The notes under the pieces: generated by a model | Database searches by the model: none | Told to the model about the DNA's origin: nothing | The model's input: only the letters and a program-made list of their open reading frames with translations | Made by a program: the position numbers and the translations under genes | From: Oreohelix idahoensis | Taxonomy: Eukaryota > Mollusca > Gastropoda > Stylommatophora > Oreohelicidae | Direction of reading: 5' to 3' | NCBI GenBank assembly: GCA_024509875.1 | Contig: JAMPIV010017559.1 | Location: forward strand, 34,257 to 98,256 | Length of the DNA: 64,000 nt | Shown here: positions 1 through 11,800 of the stretch, piece after piece | Position numbering within the stretch: the first letter of the stretch is position 1 | Layout of the letters: each line of letters opens with the position of its first letter

Positions 1-943
1 CCACGCGCCAGTGGGCCCAGCATCGGCCGCATCTGTTGGAGGACTTGCTCTGCCAGGTTTGAGTTAGTAAATTCCAACTTTGTCATCTTCTTGGCATTGT
101 GATGCTGGGGTGCCTGTGGATTTCCTAACGCCCCGGGTAGAAGCCAGAAGTGTACTGTGCCAGCTCTGGGGGAGATAAAGGGGGTGTTTCTGCGTCTCCT
201 TGTGATACGTAGCCAAGGTAGGGCTCACAGTGCTCTTTCCCCGCCACCAAATTGCCTGCTGGTTACGCCGAGTTCTCCGAGGCTCTAGGCATGTGACCAA
301 GAGTTGAAGGCAATAGGATCGTCACGTCCTGAGTCTCTGTGCCTGTACGATGGGTTCCGATCTTCAGGGAGCAGTCCACACTCGTTCCCACTCCCAAGAC
401 TTGTTCAGTATCCATCTGGCTCCTTCCCACCCACAGAGGGCGTGTACGGTGTAGTGCACCGGTTTTATTATCGAGGTTTGCTCCTCTAGATCCGTTGTGT
501 TTAGCCTGAGGATTCGCACCCTCAGTTACCAGGACTACCTCGAGGAGGGTGTGGCTCTTCACCACGCACAACGATCTTGGGGTATGAGAGGTTTTGCTAG
601 GCCAAGAGACTAACACCGCAATGGTCGCTCCTTTCATGAACAGAATTCACTAGGCCTAGGGTGAAGCAAGGGGGGAAACCCACTACCCACAACACCAGCA
701 CATCATACCCCCTGTCTGTAGAATTGAGCTTTCCATCATCATTTTCCACTCTAAACCGGACCACTATTTCTAAGACTCTTTTCTCTCAAAATAAATTTAC
801 GACAACAACCTCATATTAGTCACCTTTTACAACATGCCAGAAGGAGCAGTAGTTCTATTATTTCTGTATCTACTGACAGATTCCAGGGAACTACACGTGG
901 CATGTGTACTACGGAAACAGCTTCATCAAAGATGACAACTAAC
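1..943. other. Unassigned segment, no recognised gene
   Basis: The first 660 bases are richer in G+C than the flanking DNA and hold short open frames on both strands (minus 263-637 is the longest), but none shows a domain I recognise. The base composition suggests an old mobile-element fragment. From about 700 to 943 the sequence is ordinary AT-rich non-coding DNA. Confidence 0.3.
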
Positions 944-1577
944 AACCACGGGATCTAAATGAACCACGGGATCTAAATGAACCATGTGATCTAAATGAAC
1001 CATGGGATCTAAATGAACCGTGATCAAAATGAACCATGTGATCAAAATGAACCATGTTATCAAAATGAACCATGTGATCTAAATGAACCACATTATCTAA
1101 ATGAACCATGTGATCTAAATGAACCATGTGATCTAAATAAACCACATAATCTAAATGAATCATGTGATCTAAATGAATCACATAATCTAAATGAATTAGA
1201 GAATCTAAATAAACCAAGTGATCTAAATGAACCACATAATCTAAATGAATCACAAAATCTAATCAACCATGTGATCTAAATGAACTGCACAATCTAAATG
1301 AACCGTGTGATCTAAATTAACCACATAATCTAAATGAACCATGTGATCTAAATGAATAACAAAATCTAAATGAACCATGTGATCTAAATGAAACATAAAA
1401 TCTAAATGAACCATGTGATCTAAATGAACCACGTGATCTAAATGAACCACATAATCTAAATGAATCACGAAATCTAAATGAACCATGTCATAAAAAAGAA
1501 CCAAGTGATCATGGATATAAATGAAGCATGTGATCTAAATGAACCATGTGATAAAAAAGAACTGTGTGACCTAAGTT
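944..1577. repeat. 18-bp minisatellite, about 35 copies
   Basis: Tandem array with consensus GATCTAAATGAACCATGT. Copies differ mainly at the last six bases (CCATGT, CCACGT, CCACAT, TCACAA). Because 18 is a multiple of three, both strands stay open and give artefactual repeat peptides, so I do not call a gene here. It lies 3' of the last visible Ig exon, probably in an intron or intergenic DNA. Confidence 0.95.
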
Positions 1578-1668
1578 AACTACTCCTTGCTGATAACCAG
1601 TGTATATTTCTCAGAGACAATGCACAGTTACAGAAATATATAAATCTGAACATAGCAATCTATATTCA

Positions 1669-1860
1669 ACAACAATGGATCATCATAATCATACATGAAG
1701 ACACACAGAAACTATGTCTGTAGTGTTAGCACATTAACAGTGAATAACTATGGATGAAAATAATTGTAGATGAAGACACAAAGAAAATGGTTTGTATTGT
1801 AATCACATTAAATGTCAATAACAATGGATGAACATACTACATGAAGACAGAGAGAAAACA
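1669..1860. repeat. Degenerate ~74-bp tandem repeat, about 2.5 copies
   Basis: Three diverged copies begin with AACAATGGAT or a variant and contain CATGAAGACACA-like and CACATTAA motifs. The array grades directly into the 60-bp repeat that follows, and both contain ATGAAGACA, so the two arrays may share an origin. Confidence 0.6.
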
Positions 1861-1867
1861 TGTTTGG

Positions 1868-2182
1868 TCACAATCATTGATGACCCTGTCCATGTATGAT
1901 ATGAAGGCAGACATCTAACCACAATCCCTGATGATCTTGCCCATGTATGATATGAAGGCAGACATAATACACATCTAATCACAATCATTGATGATCTTGC
2001 CCATGTATGATATGAAGACAGATATAGTACATGTCTAATCGCAATCACTGACAATCATGTCCATGTATGATATGAAGACAGACATAATACACGTCTAATC
2101 GCAATCACTGACAATCATGCCCATTCATGATATGAAGGCAGACATAATACGTCTAATCACAATCACTGACAATCATGCCCAT
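1868..2182. repeat. 60-bp minisatellite, left part
   Basis: About five copies of a 60-bp unit contain ATGATATGAAGGCAGACATA and CAATCACTGACAATCATG. The array stops abruptly at about 2182 and the same unit resumes near 4168, so everything between (an unassigned insert and a Tc1-like element) was inserted into the array. Confidence 0.9.
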
Positions 2183-2822
2183 AAACGTCACGGTATCTTT
2201 TTACTGCTGTTTTGACTCGATATACTTGAGGTATGGCTTAAACAACCAGTCAGGTGATGTCACATGACCGGCTAGAATTGCGGCAGAAAAAGAAGCCATT
2301 TGGGTCTGGCATCGCAGCCGCCATCCTGTGCGGATGTGTCTTGAAGCCGGTACTTTTGTTACCTTATATTCTGGCCATATTAGTAGGACAGCATTATTTG
2401 CCATTAAGTTGATAGTCCTGGTATATTTGTGATGGAAAACTATTTAGTTTTCCTATCTTGACAGTGTACGGTGTAGGTCGATTCTTGCATTGTGTGTATT
2501 TCAGTAAATTCATTATTATGTGGTACTGTTGCTTGCCTCGTTATCCACTATGGTGAGTGGTGGTCAGATCCGACCGTGAGGCTTATTTGATAATTTATAT
2601 CTGTCTTACCATTTACATGAGTAGCATCCATGTATTTTGTATCTCACTCTGGCAATATTTGGTCATGTTATCATTATGTTAATAAAGGGATAGTTGCTAT
2701 TAAAGCCTTCCTTTAATTGTGTCACCACTGCTCAGGTGGCCTCCTAGTTAGTTACGGGCCTTTATTCTGTACTACTGTCACGTTTAATGGAAGTACTGTG
2801 TAAGTTTATTATCACTGTTATA
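2183..2822. other. Unassigned insert within the 60-bp array
   Basis: This sequence separates the array from the Tc1-like element and has no convincing coding frame. It contains an AATAAA signal near 2681 and a GTCAGATCCGACCG stretch near 2563, so a solo LTR or LTR fragment is possible, but I could not find matching termini or a target duplication. Treat it as unclassified. Confidence 0.35.
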
Positions 2823-2824
2823 TA

Positions 2825-4124
2825 CAGTACTTTGCAAAAAAAATGGCAGTCATATTTTCGCAACGCAGCACACTCATAGAAGCAAATAATAATAAAAACT
2901 GTATGTCCAGAGGAAGATTGGTATCTCCCCTATCTATTAACAGTGGTTTCAGTACAATATAATGTTGCCTTCTCCAGCAAGGCAAGCCTGGATGCGGCGA
3001 GGCATACTTCGCACAAATGTTTGTAGGTAATTGAGAGTCAGACTGTCCCAGTATTTTTCAGCTACCTTCTTCAATTGTTCAACGTCTCTGAGTCCACTCT
3101 TTTTTAAGTGATTCTTGAGTAGTGCCCAAACGTTTTGAATTGGGTTTTGATCGGGACTGTTGCTGGGCCACTTCAGCACTATCACATTCTTCTCTTGCAG
3201 CCATGCTTTGGGGGTATGAGCTGTATGATTTGGGTCATTGTCATGTTGAAATGTGCACCCATCGGGGTACATGACCTGCATAAATGGCAGAAGGTGTCCC
3301 TCTAGTATGTCGATGTACCTTTCTTTCGTGAGAATTCCTGTGAAAACACACAGTGGGGTGGCACCTCTTGCTGACACCCCTCCCCAAAGATGGAATTTCT
3401 AGGTATGTTTCGGTCGCTGGTACACAGGCGTTACAGAGCCTTTCGTCCAAATATTTATTTGAGCTGGATAAGACCAAAGAGAACATTCATCTGAAAAAAT
3501 CACATTGTCCCATGACAAATTTTGGTGTTCGTGGCACCAGTTCAAGCGCATCTGTTTGTGAGTCTCTGTGAGCAATGGTGACGAAATTACCCGCTTTTTT
3601 GTGTAATTCATCCTGTGTAGCTCCCAGTTGACAATAGCATTAGATACCTCTGGGCTTCCCAACTCGATCATGCGCTGCCGTATGTTTTCTACACTCTTCA
3701 TTGGCCCAGCCCGAACGATTTGGGCGAGACACCGATGGTCCTTTGTGACCAAAATTCTTGGCCTCCCACTACCTTCTTTTCGCTCGATTCCATTACCTGC
3801 TTTTAATTTACTCACAACTCTGTAGACAGTCCGCTCAGGAATGTTCAAGGTTTTAGAAATGTTGGAACATGTTTGATTTCCTTCATTCCAAAGCTGTGAA
3901 ATTAACATACACTTTGACTTTGTATCCATTTTCTGCCACTAGCATTAGAAATTGTCGTCTGCTCTTATATCAAGGGATGTTACTCTACGCTAATTTTTTT
4001 TTTACTTTTGGTAGTGTTTGCTCACTTAAGTGGAGTGCAAATTTGGGGCAGAACATGCATATTTAATTAGATTTCAGCTTATTTAGCTGAGCAATATGAC
4101 TGCCATTTTTTTGGCAAAGTACTG
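2825..4124 (-). mobile_element. Complete Tc1/mariner-like element with TIRs and TA duplication
   Basis: The element is exactly 1300 bp, the usual size for Tc1. Its 32-bp terminal inverted repeats (2825-2856 and 4093-4124) begin CAGTACTTTGC and differ at one position. TA dinucleotides at 2823-2824 and 4125-4126 give the expected target duplication. A decayed transposase gene lies on the minus strand inside. It is inserted next to another unassigned insert within a 60-bp minisatellite. Confidence 0.95.
2949..3929 (-). pseudogene. Tc1-like transposase, one premature stop and a mutated catalytic residue
   Basis: The frame would encode about 326 residues. It starts MDTKSKCMLISQLW, followed by a helix-turn-helix DNA-binding region, then the catalytic core with FSDECSLW (first Asp) and QHDNDPNHTA (second Asp). 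An in-frame TAG at 3399-3401 divides it; the frame resumes at once with KFHLWGGVSARG, so this is a point nonsense change and not a frameshift. The third catalytic position, 34 residues after the second Asp and normally Glu (NPIEN in the family), is Gln in NPIQNVW. Two independent defects therefore make the protein inactive as it stands. Confidence 0.93.
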
Positions 4125-4165
4125 TATATATATATATACACACACATATATATATATATATTTAC
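4125..4165. repeat. (TA)n/(CA)n microsatellite
   Basis: A simple TA and TACACA run sits directly against the right TIR of the Tc1-like element. It may have expanded from the TA target duplication. Confidence 0.85.
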
Positions 4166-4167
4166 TT

Positions 4168-4275
4168 TGACACAAGACTAATCACAATCACTGACAATCA
4201 TGCCCATGAATGATATGAAGGCAGACATAATACACTTCTAATAACAATCACTGATGATCATGCCCTTGTATGAAG
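4168..4275. repeat. 60-bp minisatellite, right part
   Basis: The 60-bp unit resumes here after the 2-kb insertion, with the same ATGATATGAAGGCAGACATA core, and decays after about 1.7 copies. Confidence 0.85.
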
Positions 4276-4438
4276 GGACAATGAAAACATGTTTAGTCAC
4301 ACTCCAACATACTTACATTGTAAGGTGTTAAGAACAACATTACTACTTAATCAAGCTAATGCACTCAGCCACACTGGCAATGATTACATGAGAAAATGTT
4401 TTCAATACAAAATTAATCAGATGAGTACAAACTTGTAC

Positions 4439-4682
4439 CTAAATTCTTGGTCTCTACTGGCAACAACATTAGAGAGGACCAGCTGGCTTTTATTATCTAC
4501 CATCTGCCCAGACAATGTGCTGTTGTCCCCAGACAATGTGGTATTGTCATCTCCATCCTTGATCCAGGTGTAGGTGGGCGCAGGCAGCCCCTCAGCTTGG
4601 CATGTGAGTGTCACTGTCATGCCCTGATAGATAACGCCTGGTGGTTCTCTGGTCACAGTCATAGTGGCTTCACTCACGCCAT
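4439..4682 (-). CDS. Ig-superfamily gene, exon 4 (third Ig domain, partial)
   Basis: This 244-nt exon encodes most of an Ig domain: strand B reads VTLTCQAEG, followed by TYTWIKDG, and it ends just before the second conserved Cys (SQLVLSNVVASRDQEFR). The acceptor is TTTTTCTGTCACAG/AT and the donor TTTAG/GTACAAGT. Entry is in phase 1 and exit in phase 2, so the missing second half of the domain must come from an exon left of this one, probably outside the window. Joined to exon 3 the split codon becomes TAT and the reading continues TLKIVYGVSEATM, which fits a domain boundary. The product is presumably an extracellular adhesion or receptor protein; I cannot name the gene. Confidence 0.82.
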
Positions 4683-4762
4683 CTGTGACAGAAAAATGTA
4701 CAGGTAACATAACTAGAAAGGAATATTACGACATCACATAATGAAACTTTGCCAGGAGACTA

Positions 4763-4787
4763 AATACATTCATTCATTCACTCATAG
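4763..4787. repeat. Fragment of the 29-bp minisatellite
   Basis: ATTCATTCACTCATAG matches the unit expanded at 8575-8706 and 13046-14525. It is separated from 8575 by the nested RTE-like insertions, so those elements landed in an array of this repeat. Confidence 0.7.
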
Positions 4788-4997
4788 CGGATAGACTTAA
4801 TAAGTATAGCCAGCAGGTGGGCTTGAACATCAACCTAAAGAAGACAGAGGTCATGACGCTCAATGTGAGCAACCCTGAGCCAATATCAGTAAGGAATCAG
4901 CAACTGGAACAGACAGATGCCTTCACATACCTAGGATGCATAGTAACACCAGACGGCGGAGCAAGCAAAGACATCAACAACAGAATGAACAAAGCAA

Positions 4998-7900
4998 TCT
5001 TCTTCTTCTCTGATCCATAACCGCCAACGTCAAAGCAGTCAGCGGCCATCACGCCTGGTGGCATCTTGTAGGGCAGCAACAAATTGATTCCACTTTGCTC
5101 GGTCGGAGGCCATCCTTCGTACAGTGCCCCAACTGTGGTTCATTCTTTCCATCTCAGCTTCCACAGTTCTCCGCCAAGTTGTTTTTGGTCGGCCTCTCTT
5201 TCGCTTTCCCTCGGGGGTCCATAGCATAGCTGTTCTTGTGATGGTATCAGGGTCCCTTCTGAGGACGTGGCCAACCCAACTCCAGCGTCTGCCAGCTATG
5301 ATGGTGTGCATGTCTTCCTGGTTACTCCGAATAAGTAGTTCTTGGTTGCTGATGGTGTTTGGCCAGAAGATTCGGAGAATTTTCCTTAGGCATGTTGTGT
5401 GAAAAGAGGACAATTTCGACATTTCCTCCTCTGTAACTCTCCAGCTCTCTGCGCCATAGAGAAGCACAGAAAGCACACAGCTCTGATATAATCCTAATTT
5501 TGTGCTTGTGCTGTACTGAGAGGACTTCCAGATGTTGTTTAGGCTAAAAAAGGCTGTTCTTGCTTTGTTCATTCTGTTGTTGATGTCTTTGCTTGCTCCA
5601 CCGTCTGGTGTTACTATGCATCCTAGGTATGTGAAGGCATCTGTCTGTTCCAGTTGTTGATTCCTTACTGATATGGGCTCAGGGTTGCTCACATTGAGCG
5701 TCATGACCTCTGTCTTCTTTAGGTTGATGTTCAAGCCCACCTGCTGGCTATACTTATTAAGTCTATCCGTTTTTTCCTGGATGTGTTGATGTGAATGTGC
5801 TAGCAGTGCGATGTCATCTGCATATTCCAGATCTTCCAATGTAGAAAATGTAGTCCATCTTATTCCTCTTGGACTGTCCTCTGTTGTCCGGTGCATCACC
5901 CAATCTATGACTGTCAAAAATAATGTTGTTGACAAGGGCCATCCCTGTCGTACTCCTGTTTTCACTTCGAAAGTTACATTACTCAATCCAACACTGCACG
6001 TAAAGTTAGAATAGAGGCTTTTTATGATGGAAACAATGCAGCAGGGAATTCCATAAGCCCTCAGAATTTTCCATAGGCTGTCCCTGTCTATGTTGTCGAA
6101 AGCCTTTTCAAAATTCCTCTCCAGTTGTTGCAGCTTGCAAGGTCGCCCTTCTTGGGCAATTTGACAATTATTCCATTACTCCACTCTGTTGATGTTGTCT
6201 CAGTTTCCCAGACTTGTGCAAATAGTGGTTCTAATAGTTCTGCTGCTAGTTCAGGGTCTGTCTTGAATAGCTCCGCATTTAGATTGTCGTGACCAGGTGC
6301 TTTTCCATTTTTAAGCCCTTTGATAGCTGTGATGATTTCTTCTTTACGTGGAATGTCTGTACTTACATCTAAGTCACTTTCAGCCTCAGGAACATTCAGC
6401 TGAGTCTCTGGTGGTTCCTTATTCAGTGTTTCTCTGAAGTGTTCTGCCCATCTTGTTTCCTGCCCCTGTGCTGTGGTGATGAGATTTCCTTGCTTGTCTC
6501 TTACTAACGTTATGTTGTTAGCACCTCGTTTTCCACTGATAGCTTTAGTTATTTTATAAACTGTGCTTTGTTTATTTCTCAGTGCTGCTTCTTCTGCCTG
6601 TCTTGCAAGGTCATCCAGAAATGCCCTTTTGTTAGCACGAGTTTGACGTTTTACTTCCTTGTCCAGCTAACTGTACTGTTCACTATATATTGCCTTTAAT
6701 TTGGGAGACTTAGCTTCTGCTTTCTTTCTTTTCATTTCCTTTCTCTTCGCTATGGTGTTTAACGTTTCTGGTGTTATCCAGTCTTGGCTCTTTCTTTCCT
6801 GGAATCCCAAGCATGACTTGCTGCTTTCTTTGTATATTGTTGAAATGGTGTTGAATTTCTGGTTGACATCTTTAGTCTCTGTTCTTTCCTGGCTTTTGGT
6901 AATCTGATATCGTCTCTTTACGTCAACCACAAATGCTTTTCTGGTGAGGGGGTCCTTAAGTTTCGTGATGTTATATCTTTTCTGTTTGACTGCAACTGGT
7001 CCAGCAGCTCTGAGTTTCACCTTCAGTCTTGCTACTACTAGGTGATGATCACTTCCAACATCTGCGCCTCTTCTTACTTTCACATCTTGTAGTGCATGTC
7101 TCCATCTGCCATTGATCATTATGTGATCTATCTGGTTTTTGTCTCGTCCGTTTGGTGATTCCCATGTTAACTTGTGCACTTCTTTGTGTTGAAAAAGTGT
7201 TCCTCCAATGACCAGGTTGTTAATACTGCAGAAGCTTATTAATTTGTCCCCATTTTCATTTACTGTTCCACTGCCGCATTTCCCCATTACTCTTTCGTTA
7301 TAATTATTGTGTGTTCCAACTTTCGCATTTAGGTCTCCCATTACTATAATAAGATCGTACCTGGGTACAGTTTCCATTTCCTTTTGTACCTGTTGATAGA
7401 ACTCATCCTTGATCTCTTCATCGCTGTCGTTTGTTGGTGCATAGCATTGTATAACTGTGGTGTTGGTGAATCTCCCTCTCAGTCTTGCTCTTATTAGTCT
7501 GTTGTTAATGGGTTTCCATTCCAGTAAAGACCTTTCCATTCCTTTCTTCAGGATAATGGCTACACCATCCTTTCTACCAGAATAAAGTACTGTTTCCCCT
7601 GTAGCTGTTTTCACTCTCCCCATCCCTGTCCATCTGCTCTCGCTTATTCCCAGGATATGTAGTTTGTAATTCCTCATCTCTGCTGTGATCTGTCTCAGCT
7701 TTCCTGCCTCATTCATAGTTCTGACGTTCCAAAAACCAATTCTGGTTTCGTGTTTTGCGGTCAGGGCATCCGTTTTCATGCCAGTGGCTTCCTTTCAGCT
7801 TTCACCACTGTCAGTCATTAGAGCCTGAGACTCTGGATGTCCATCCCGCATCAAAATTTTTTTCATTTGTTGCCGTTTCCGTAACATGTGCGATTTTTTA

Positions 7901-8102
7901 CATAGACAGGGGTGTCGGCCCTGTGCTAAAACCCCCAACCTGGAGGACCAGGGTACCAGCTTTTGTCTGACCCCTACCCACGCAGACCAGTCCAGCTTGG
8001 TTGAACCTACCAGGAGTAAAACTCCCACTGGCATAGCTCTGGGGATTATCAAGGTACACAAGCTGCCATACCGCTACAAGGTATAGGTACCATTGATGGC
8101 AG
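4998..8102 (-). mobile_element. RTE-like LINE (copy A), nearly full length, nested in copy B
   Basis: The element is flanked by a perfect 11-bp target duplication, GAACAAAGCAA, at 4987-4997 and 8103-8113. Both copies lie within the coding sequence of LINE copy B, so removing the insert restores B. The 5' end (minus, from 8102) starts CTGCCATCAATGG, like the full-length copy at 14997, and the 3' end carries an AGAAGAAGAAGA tail. Relative to that copy it lacks about 200 bp of the RT fingers. Confidence 0.93.
5039..7779 (-). pseudogene. RTE-like endonuclease/reverse transcriptase, disrupted
   Basis: The reading starts MKTDALTAKHETRIGFWNVRT (7779). Residues 1-260 are an apurinic endonuclease domain: ISESRWTG, VIQCYAPTND, VMGDLNAKVG, QIDHIMINGRWR and GSDHHLV. 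Residue about 370 is a stop (SEQYS then TAG) where the sister copy has Gln. Near 6115 an internal deletion joins NNWRG directly to FEKAFD, removing part of the RT fingers. The RT palm resumes with TGVRQGWPLSTTLF and the YADDIALLAHSH catalytic box, followed by the usual C-terminal GHVLRRDPDTITRTAMLW and RGRPKTTWRR region. The family is an APE-type, RNase-H-less LINE, most like the RTE group by motif. Confidence 0.88.
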
Positions 8103-8574
8103 GAACAAAGCAAGAACAGCCTTTTTTAGCCTAAACAACATCTGGAAGTCCTCTCAGTACATTCATAACCCTCCACTCCCAAAGGAGCATAGGCCTTCAC
8201 AACATGCCTAAGGAAAATTCCGAATCTTTTGGCTGAATACCATCACCATCCAAGATCTGCTTACTCGGAGCAAGCAAGAGGACATGCACACCATCATAGC
8301 TGGCAGACGCTGGAGCTGGGTTGGCCATGTCCTCAGAAGAGACCCCAATGCCATCACAAGAACAGCTATGCTATGGACCACTGAAGGAAAACGAAAGAGA
8401 GGCCGACCAAAAACAACTTGGTGGAGGACTGTGGAGGCAGAGATGCAAAGAATGAACCAGAGTTGGGGCACTGTACGAAGGATGGCCGCCGACCGAGCAA
8501 AGTGGAATCAATTTGTTGTTGCCCTACAAGACAGACTTCTTTGACGGTCGGCGGCTAAGGATCAAAGAAGAGAA

Positions 8575-8706
8575 TTCACTCATAGACTATACCAATTCAT
8601 TCATTCACCCATAGACTATATCAATTCTTTCCTTCACTTAGACTGTATCAGTTTGTTCATTCACTCACAGACTAGGCTATATCAATTCATTCACTTATAG
8701 ACTTTA
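8575..8706. repeat. 29-bp minisatellite, short array
   Basis: Diverged copies of the ACTCATAGACTATATCAATT unit with CATTCATTC spacers, the same family as the large array at 13046-14525. Confidence 0.85.
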
Positions 8707-8738
8707 TTTTTCTTCTTCCTCGTACACTCTCAGACATC

Positions 8739-11700
8739 TATAATAATAATAATAGCCCCTTCAGTCATAACTGACTATGGGAATGCGCCCCTGAGGTGGC
8801 AGCCCTCAGAAACTTATTTTCCTGGTGCTCCTTTCGACGTTTTCTCCTCACCTCTGCTTCTTGTGTGAGCCTCTCCTCGCCCAATCTGAGGTGGCGCCGT
8901 AAATAGCATCGCCACTTAGTGCGATCGGCAGCCTCATCCTCCCATGTTGCTGGATCCATGTCCAGTGCCCTCATTTCTCTCTTGCACACATCTTTGAACC
9001 TCAGCTGTGGTCGCTCAGCTGTGGTCGCCCAACTGTTCTCTTGCCATCTGCTAATTGTCCGTAGAAGATATCTTTTGGGATGCGACCATCTTCCATGCGG
9101 CGAACATGGCCAAGCCAGCGAAGTCTGCGCTGTCTAAGAAACGTATACATACTTTGAAGGCCAGCACGTGACAACACCTCGACATTAGTCACTTTATCTT
9201 TCCACGAGATGCCGAGGATGCAGCGTAGACACCGCAAATGGAAGGTATTGAGCCTTCTTTCTTGCTTAGCATAGGTCGTCCAGGTCTCGCTGCCATATAG
9301 GAGTGTGCTGGTGACGCAGGCATTATATACCGCAGCTTTGGTCTTCATTGTGAGTTTAGAGTTTCCCCAAACACGCGATGTGAGGCGGGCAAAGGTAGCT
9401 GCAGCTTTGCCAATGCGGCTGTCAATTTCTGTATCCAGTGAGAGTTTGTCATTGATGGTAGACCCTAGGTATGTGAAGTGGTGCACCACTGCCAATTCAT
9501 AGTTATCGATAGTGATAACTGGTGCAGCACTCACATCCTGACTCAGCACATTCGTTTTCTTTAGACTTATTGTGAGGCCAAAGTCCTTGCATGCTTTAGT
9601 GAAGCGATTCATCAAGCTCTGAAGCTCCTGTTGGCTTTGAGTGACAACTGCAGCATCATCAGCGAACAACAAGTCTCTTATAGTGACCCTTCTGATTTTT
9701 GTTTTTGCCTTCAGCCTTGAAAGATTAAACAGACGGCCATCTGACCTAGTGTGAAGGCATATTCCTTCAGTTGCATCTCTGAATGCATGTTTCAAGAGTA
9801 AGGCAAAGAAGATTCCGAAGAGGGTCGGAGCCAGAACACAGCCTTGTTTAACGCCACTTCGTATATCAAAGGGCTGTGACGTGCTTCCAGCATATTGGAC
9901 TGCTCCCTTCATGCCGTCATGGAATGACTTTATCATTTCCAGCATTTTAGAAGGGCAGCCTATTTTCAGGAGGATTTTAAAGAGTCCATCCCTACTAACC
10001 AGGTCGAATGCTTTTGTGAGGTCTATAAAGGCGATATATAATGGTCTTTTCTGCTCTCTTGATTTTTCCTGAAGCTGGCGGAGAGAGAAGATCATGTCTG
10101 TTGTTGATCTGCCAGCTCGGAATCCACACTGTGCCTCTGGATATATGCGCTCAGCTAACTTGTGTAGTCGCATTAAGATGACTTTGGCAAAAACCTTACC
10201 AACAATACTAAGAAGAGAGATGCTTCTGTAGTTATTGCAATCACTTCTGTTTCCTTTATTTTTATACAGTGTTACAATCTTGGCATCTCGCATGTCTTGA
10301 GGAATAGTTGTCTCTTCCCAGCACTGGCACAGCATCCTATGCAGGGGATGTAATAGCGTGCTTTTACAGCATTTGATTAAATCAGGAGGAATCCCATCAC
10401 TGCCTGGTGCTTTGCCAGAGGCCAAGCTATCAATGGCCTTGCTGAGTTCCTCTAATGTTGGTTCGGCATCCAGCTCCTCCATAGTTGGCAGACTGTTGAC
10501 ACCATCAAGGGCTGCAGGCGTAACGGTATTGTCTCTAGCGTAAAGCTCAGAGTAGTGCTCGACCCACCTCTCCATCTGCTTACCCTTATCGGTTAGCTTT
10601 TCTCCGCTGATGGTTTTTAGCGGTGCCGTCTTACTTTTATGGGGGCCAAGTGCTTTCTTTATACCGTCAAACATCTGGTATCAATGCGTGGTTTCCCTTC
10701 ATGTCTGACACGATAGAGTTTTCTTGGTTGTGCTCTGATTTTGCAGCAAACCAAGGAGTGATCTGTATCACAGTCTGCACTATGGTACGAGCGCGTGGAG
10801 AGCACAGACCTGAGGAGTGGCCTTCTGACGAGAATCAGGTCAAGTTGGTGCCAGTGCTTGGATCGTGGGTGTCTCCATGACACCTTATGCTGGGGTTTTT
10901 GTCTGAAAGTAGGTGTTGGTCACGCAGAGGTCATGGTGGACGCACAACTCTAAGAGCCGTTGTCCATTTTCATTCATCTTGCCAATACCAAACCCGCCCA
11001 GACATGAAGGCCATGAAACATTATCGGCACCTACTCTAGCGTTAAAGTCACCAAGGAGAACAAGCTGTTCTTGCCTAGGTATGCTTTTGATAATTGCTGT
11101 TAGATTCTCGTAGAACTCATCTTTAGCTTCTGAGGCAGAGTACAGAGTAGGAGCATACACACTGACAAGGGTGATGGGACCTGTGCTAGTTTGCAGGCGG
11201 AGCGTTAACAGGCGTTCTGATCCATTCTCGCCTGGTTCAACCATTTTAGTTAGCGATTTTTTTGACCGCAAAACCTACTCCGTGTTCTCTAGCTTTATTA
11301 AGATCTTTCCCTTGCCAATAAAATGTGTAGTCCTTCTCACTCACCGTTCCAGAGCCCGCCAGGCGCGATTCCTGAAGTGCAGCTATATCCACCTGAAGTC
11401 GTTTAAGCTCATCATTAATTATGGCTGTCTTCCTTACATCGTTTACATCCTGTAGGTTTTCGGATAGTCCAGTCAACATAGTCCGGACGTTCCAGCATCC
11501 CAATCTGAGAGTTTGCTTATTTCTATTTTTTCGATAATTGCTTGGTGCAAAATTTTCTGTCCACAGTTCGGGTTTGACCCTAATCCCCATGCACCCAATG
11601 GGGAAAGCAGACAGTGGCGGGACAACACCTTATTGACTGGGGGCTGCCCAGCTTGAAGCGGGCGGTAGCTGTCCAGTGAGATCCTAGAACCTCTCCCACT

Positions 11701-11800
11701 GTCGGAAGTAGCCCCTGGCGCCATGCCCTATGCCAATTGGGCAAAATGCTTATAACCGGTAACTGCTACTTCCCGTGTTTTACCGACACCTATAGGGTGA
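8739..11800 (-). mobile_element. Non-LTR retrotransposon, second family (element D)
   Basis: The 3' end lies at 8739-8756 with an (ATT)n-type tail on the minus strand. The coding region runs from about 11724 down to 8765. The 5' boundary is uncertain: GC-rich sequence with related character continues to about 12140 and may be its 5' UTR. I found no convincing target duplication. A more decayed relative lies on the plus strand at 28196-29700. Confidence 0.85.
8765..11724 (-). pseudogene. Endonuclease/reverse transcriptase of element D, several frameshifts and a deletion
   Basis: Frames in order: the endonuclease start (LRLGCWNVRTML, 11590-11246), a frameshift, the endonuclease middle (LVSVYAPTLYS, LLGDFNARVG, 11271-10885), a second frameshift into 10883-10659, then a junction near 10680 that drops the linker before RT. 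The RT frame (10674-9001, 557 aa) is long and intact: NNYRSISLLSIVGKV, QCGFRAGRSTTD, FIDLTKAFD, GVKQGCVLAPTLF and the catalytic LLFADDAAVV. The C-terminus continues RWLGHVRRMEDGRIPK, then shifts frame at a 14-bp duplication (CTCAGCTGTGGTCG, near 9000-9027) and ends at 8765. The clade is not assigned; RTE-like is one possibility. Confidence 0.87.

Larger units (their letters stand above)
4788..8574 (+). mobile_element. 5'-truncated RTE-like LINE (copy B), split by a nested copy
   Basis: The plus-strand element is present as 4788-4997 and 8103-8574. The first piece encodes the RT thumb (GLNINLKKTEVMTLNV, then FTYLGCIVTPDGGASKD) and the second continues with RTAFFSLNN and the C-terminal GHVLRRDPNAITRTAMLW and KRKRGRPKTTW region. 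Its 3' end is AAGGATCAAAGAAGAGA. The flanks TTCACTCATAG at 4777-4787 and 8575-8585 agree with an 11-bp target duplication, although the minisatellite context makes this ambiguous. The frame is broken near 8160-8220. Confidence 0.85.

Noticed and set aside
1013..1504. Long open frames on both strands with regular repeat peptides
   Set aside because: They follow from an 18-bp tandem repeat without stops in those frames; no start context or domain supports a protein.
4788..8574. Interpretation of the opposed LINE pieces as twin priming
   Set aside because: The outer pieces join to each other in frame and a perfect 11-bp duplication flanks the inner element, so this is a nested insertion.
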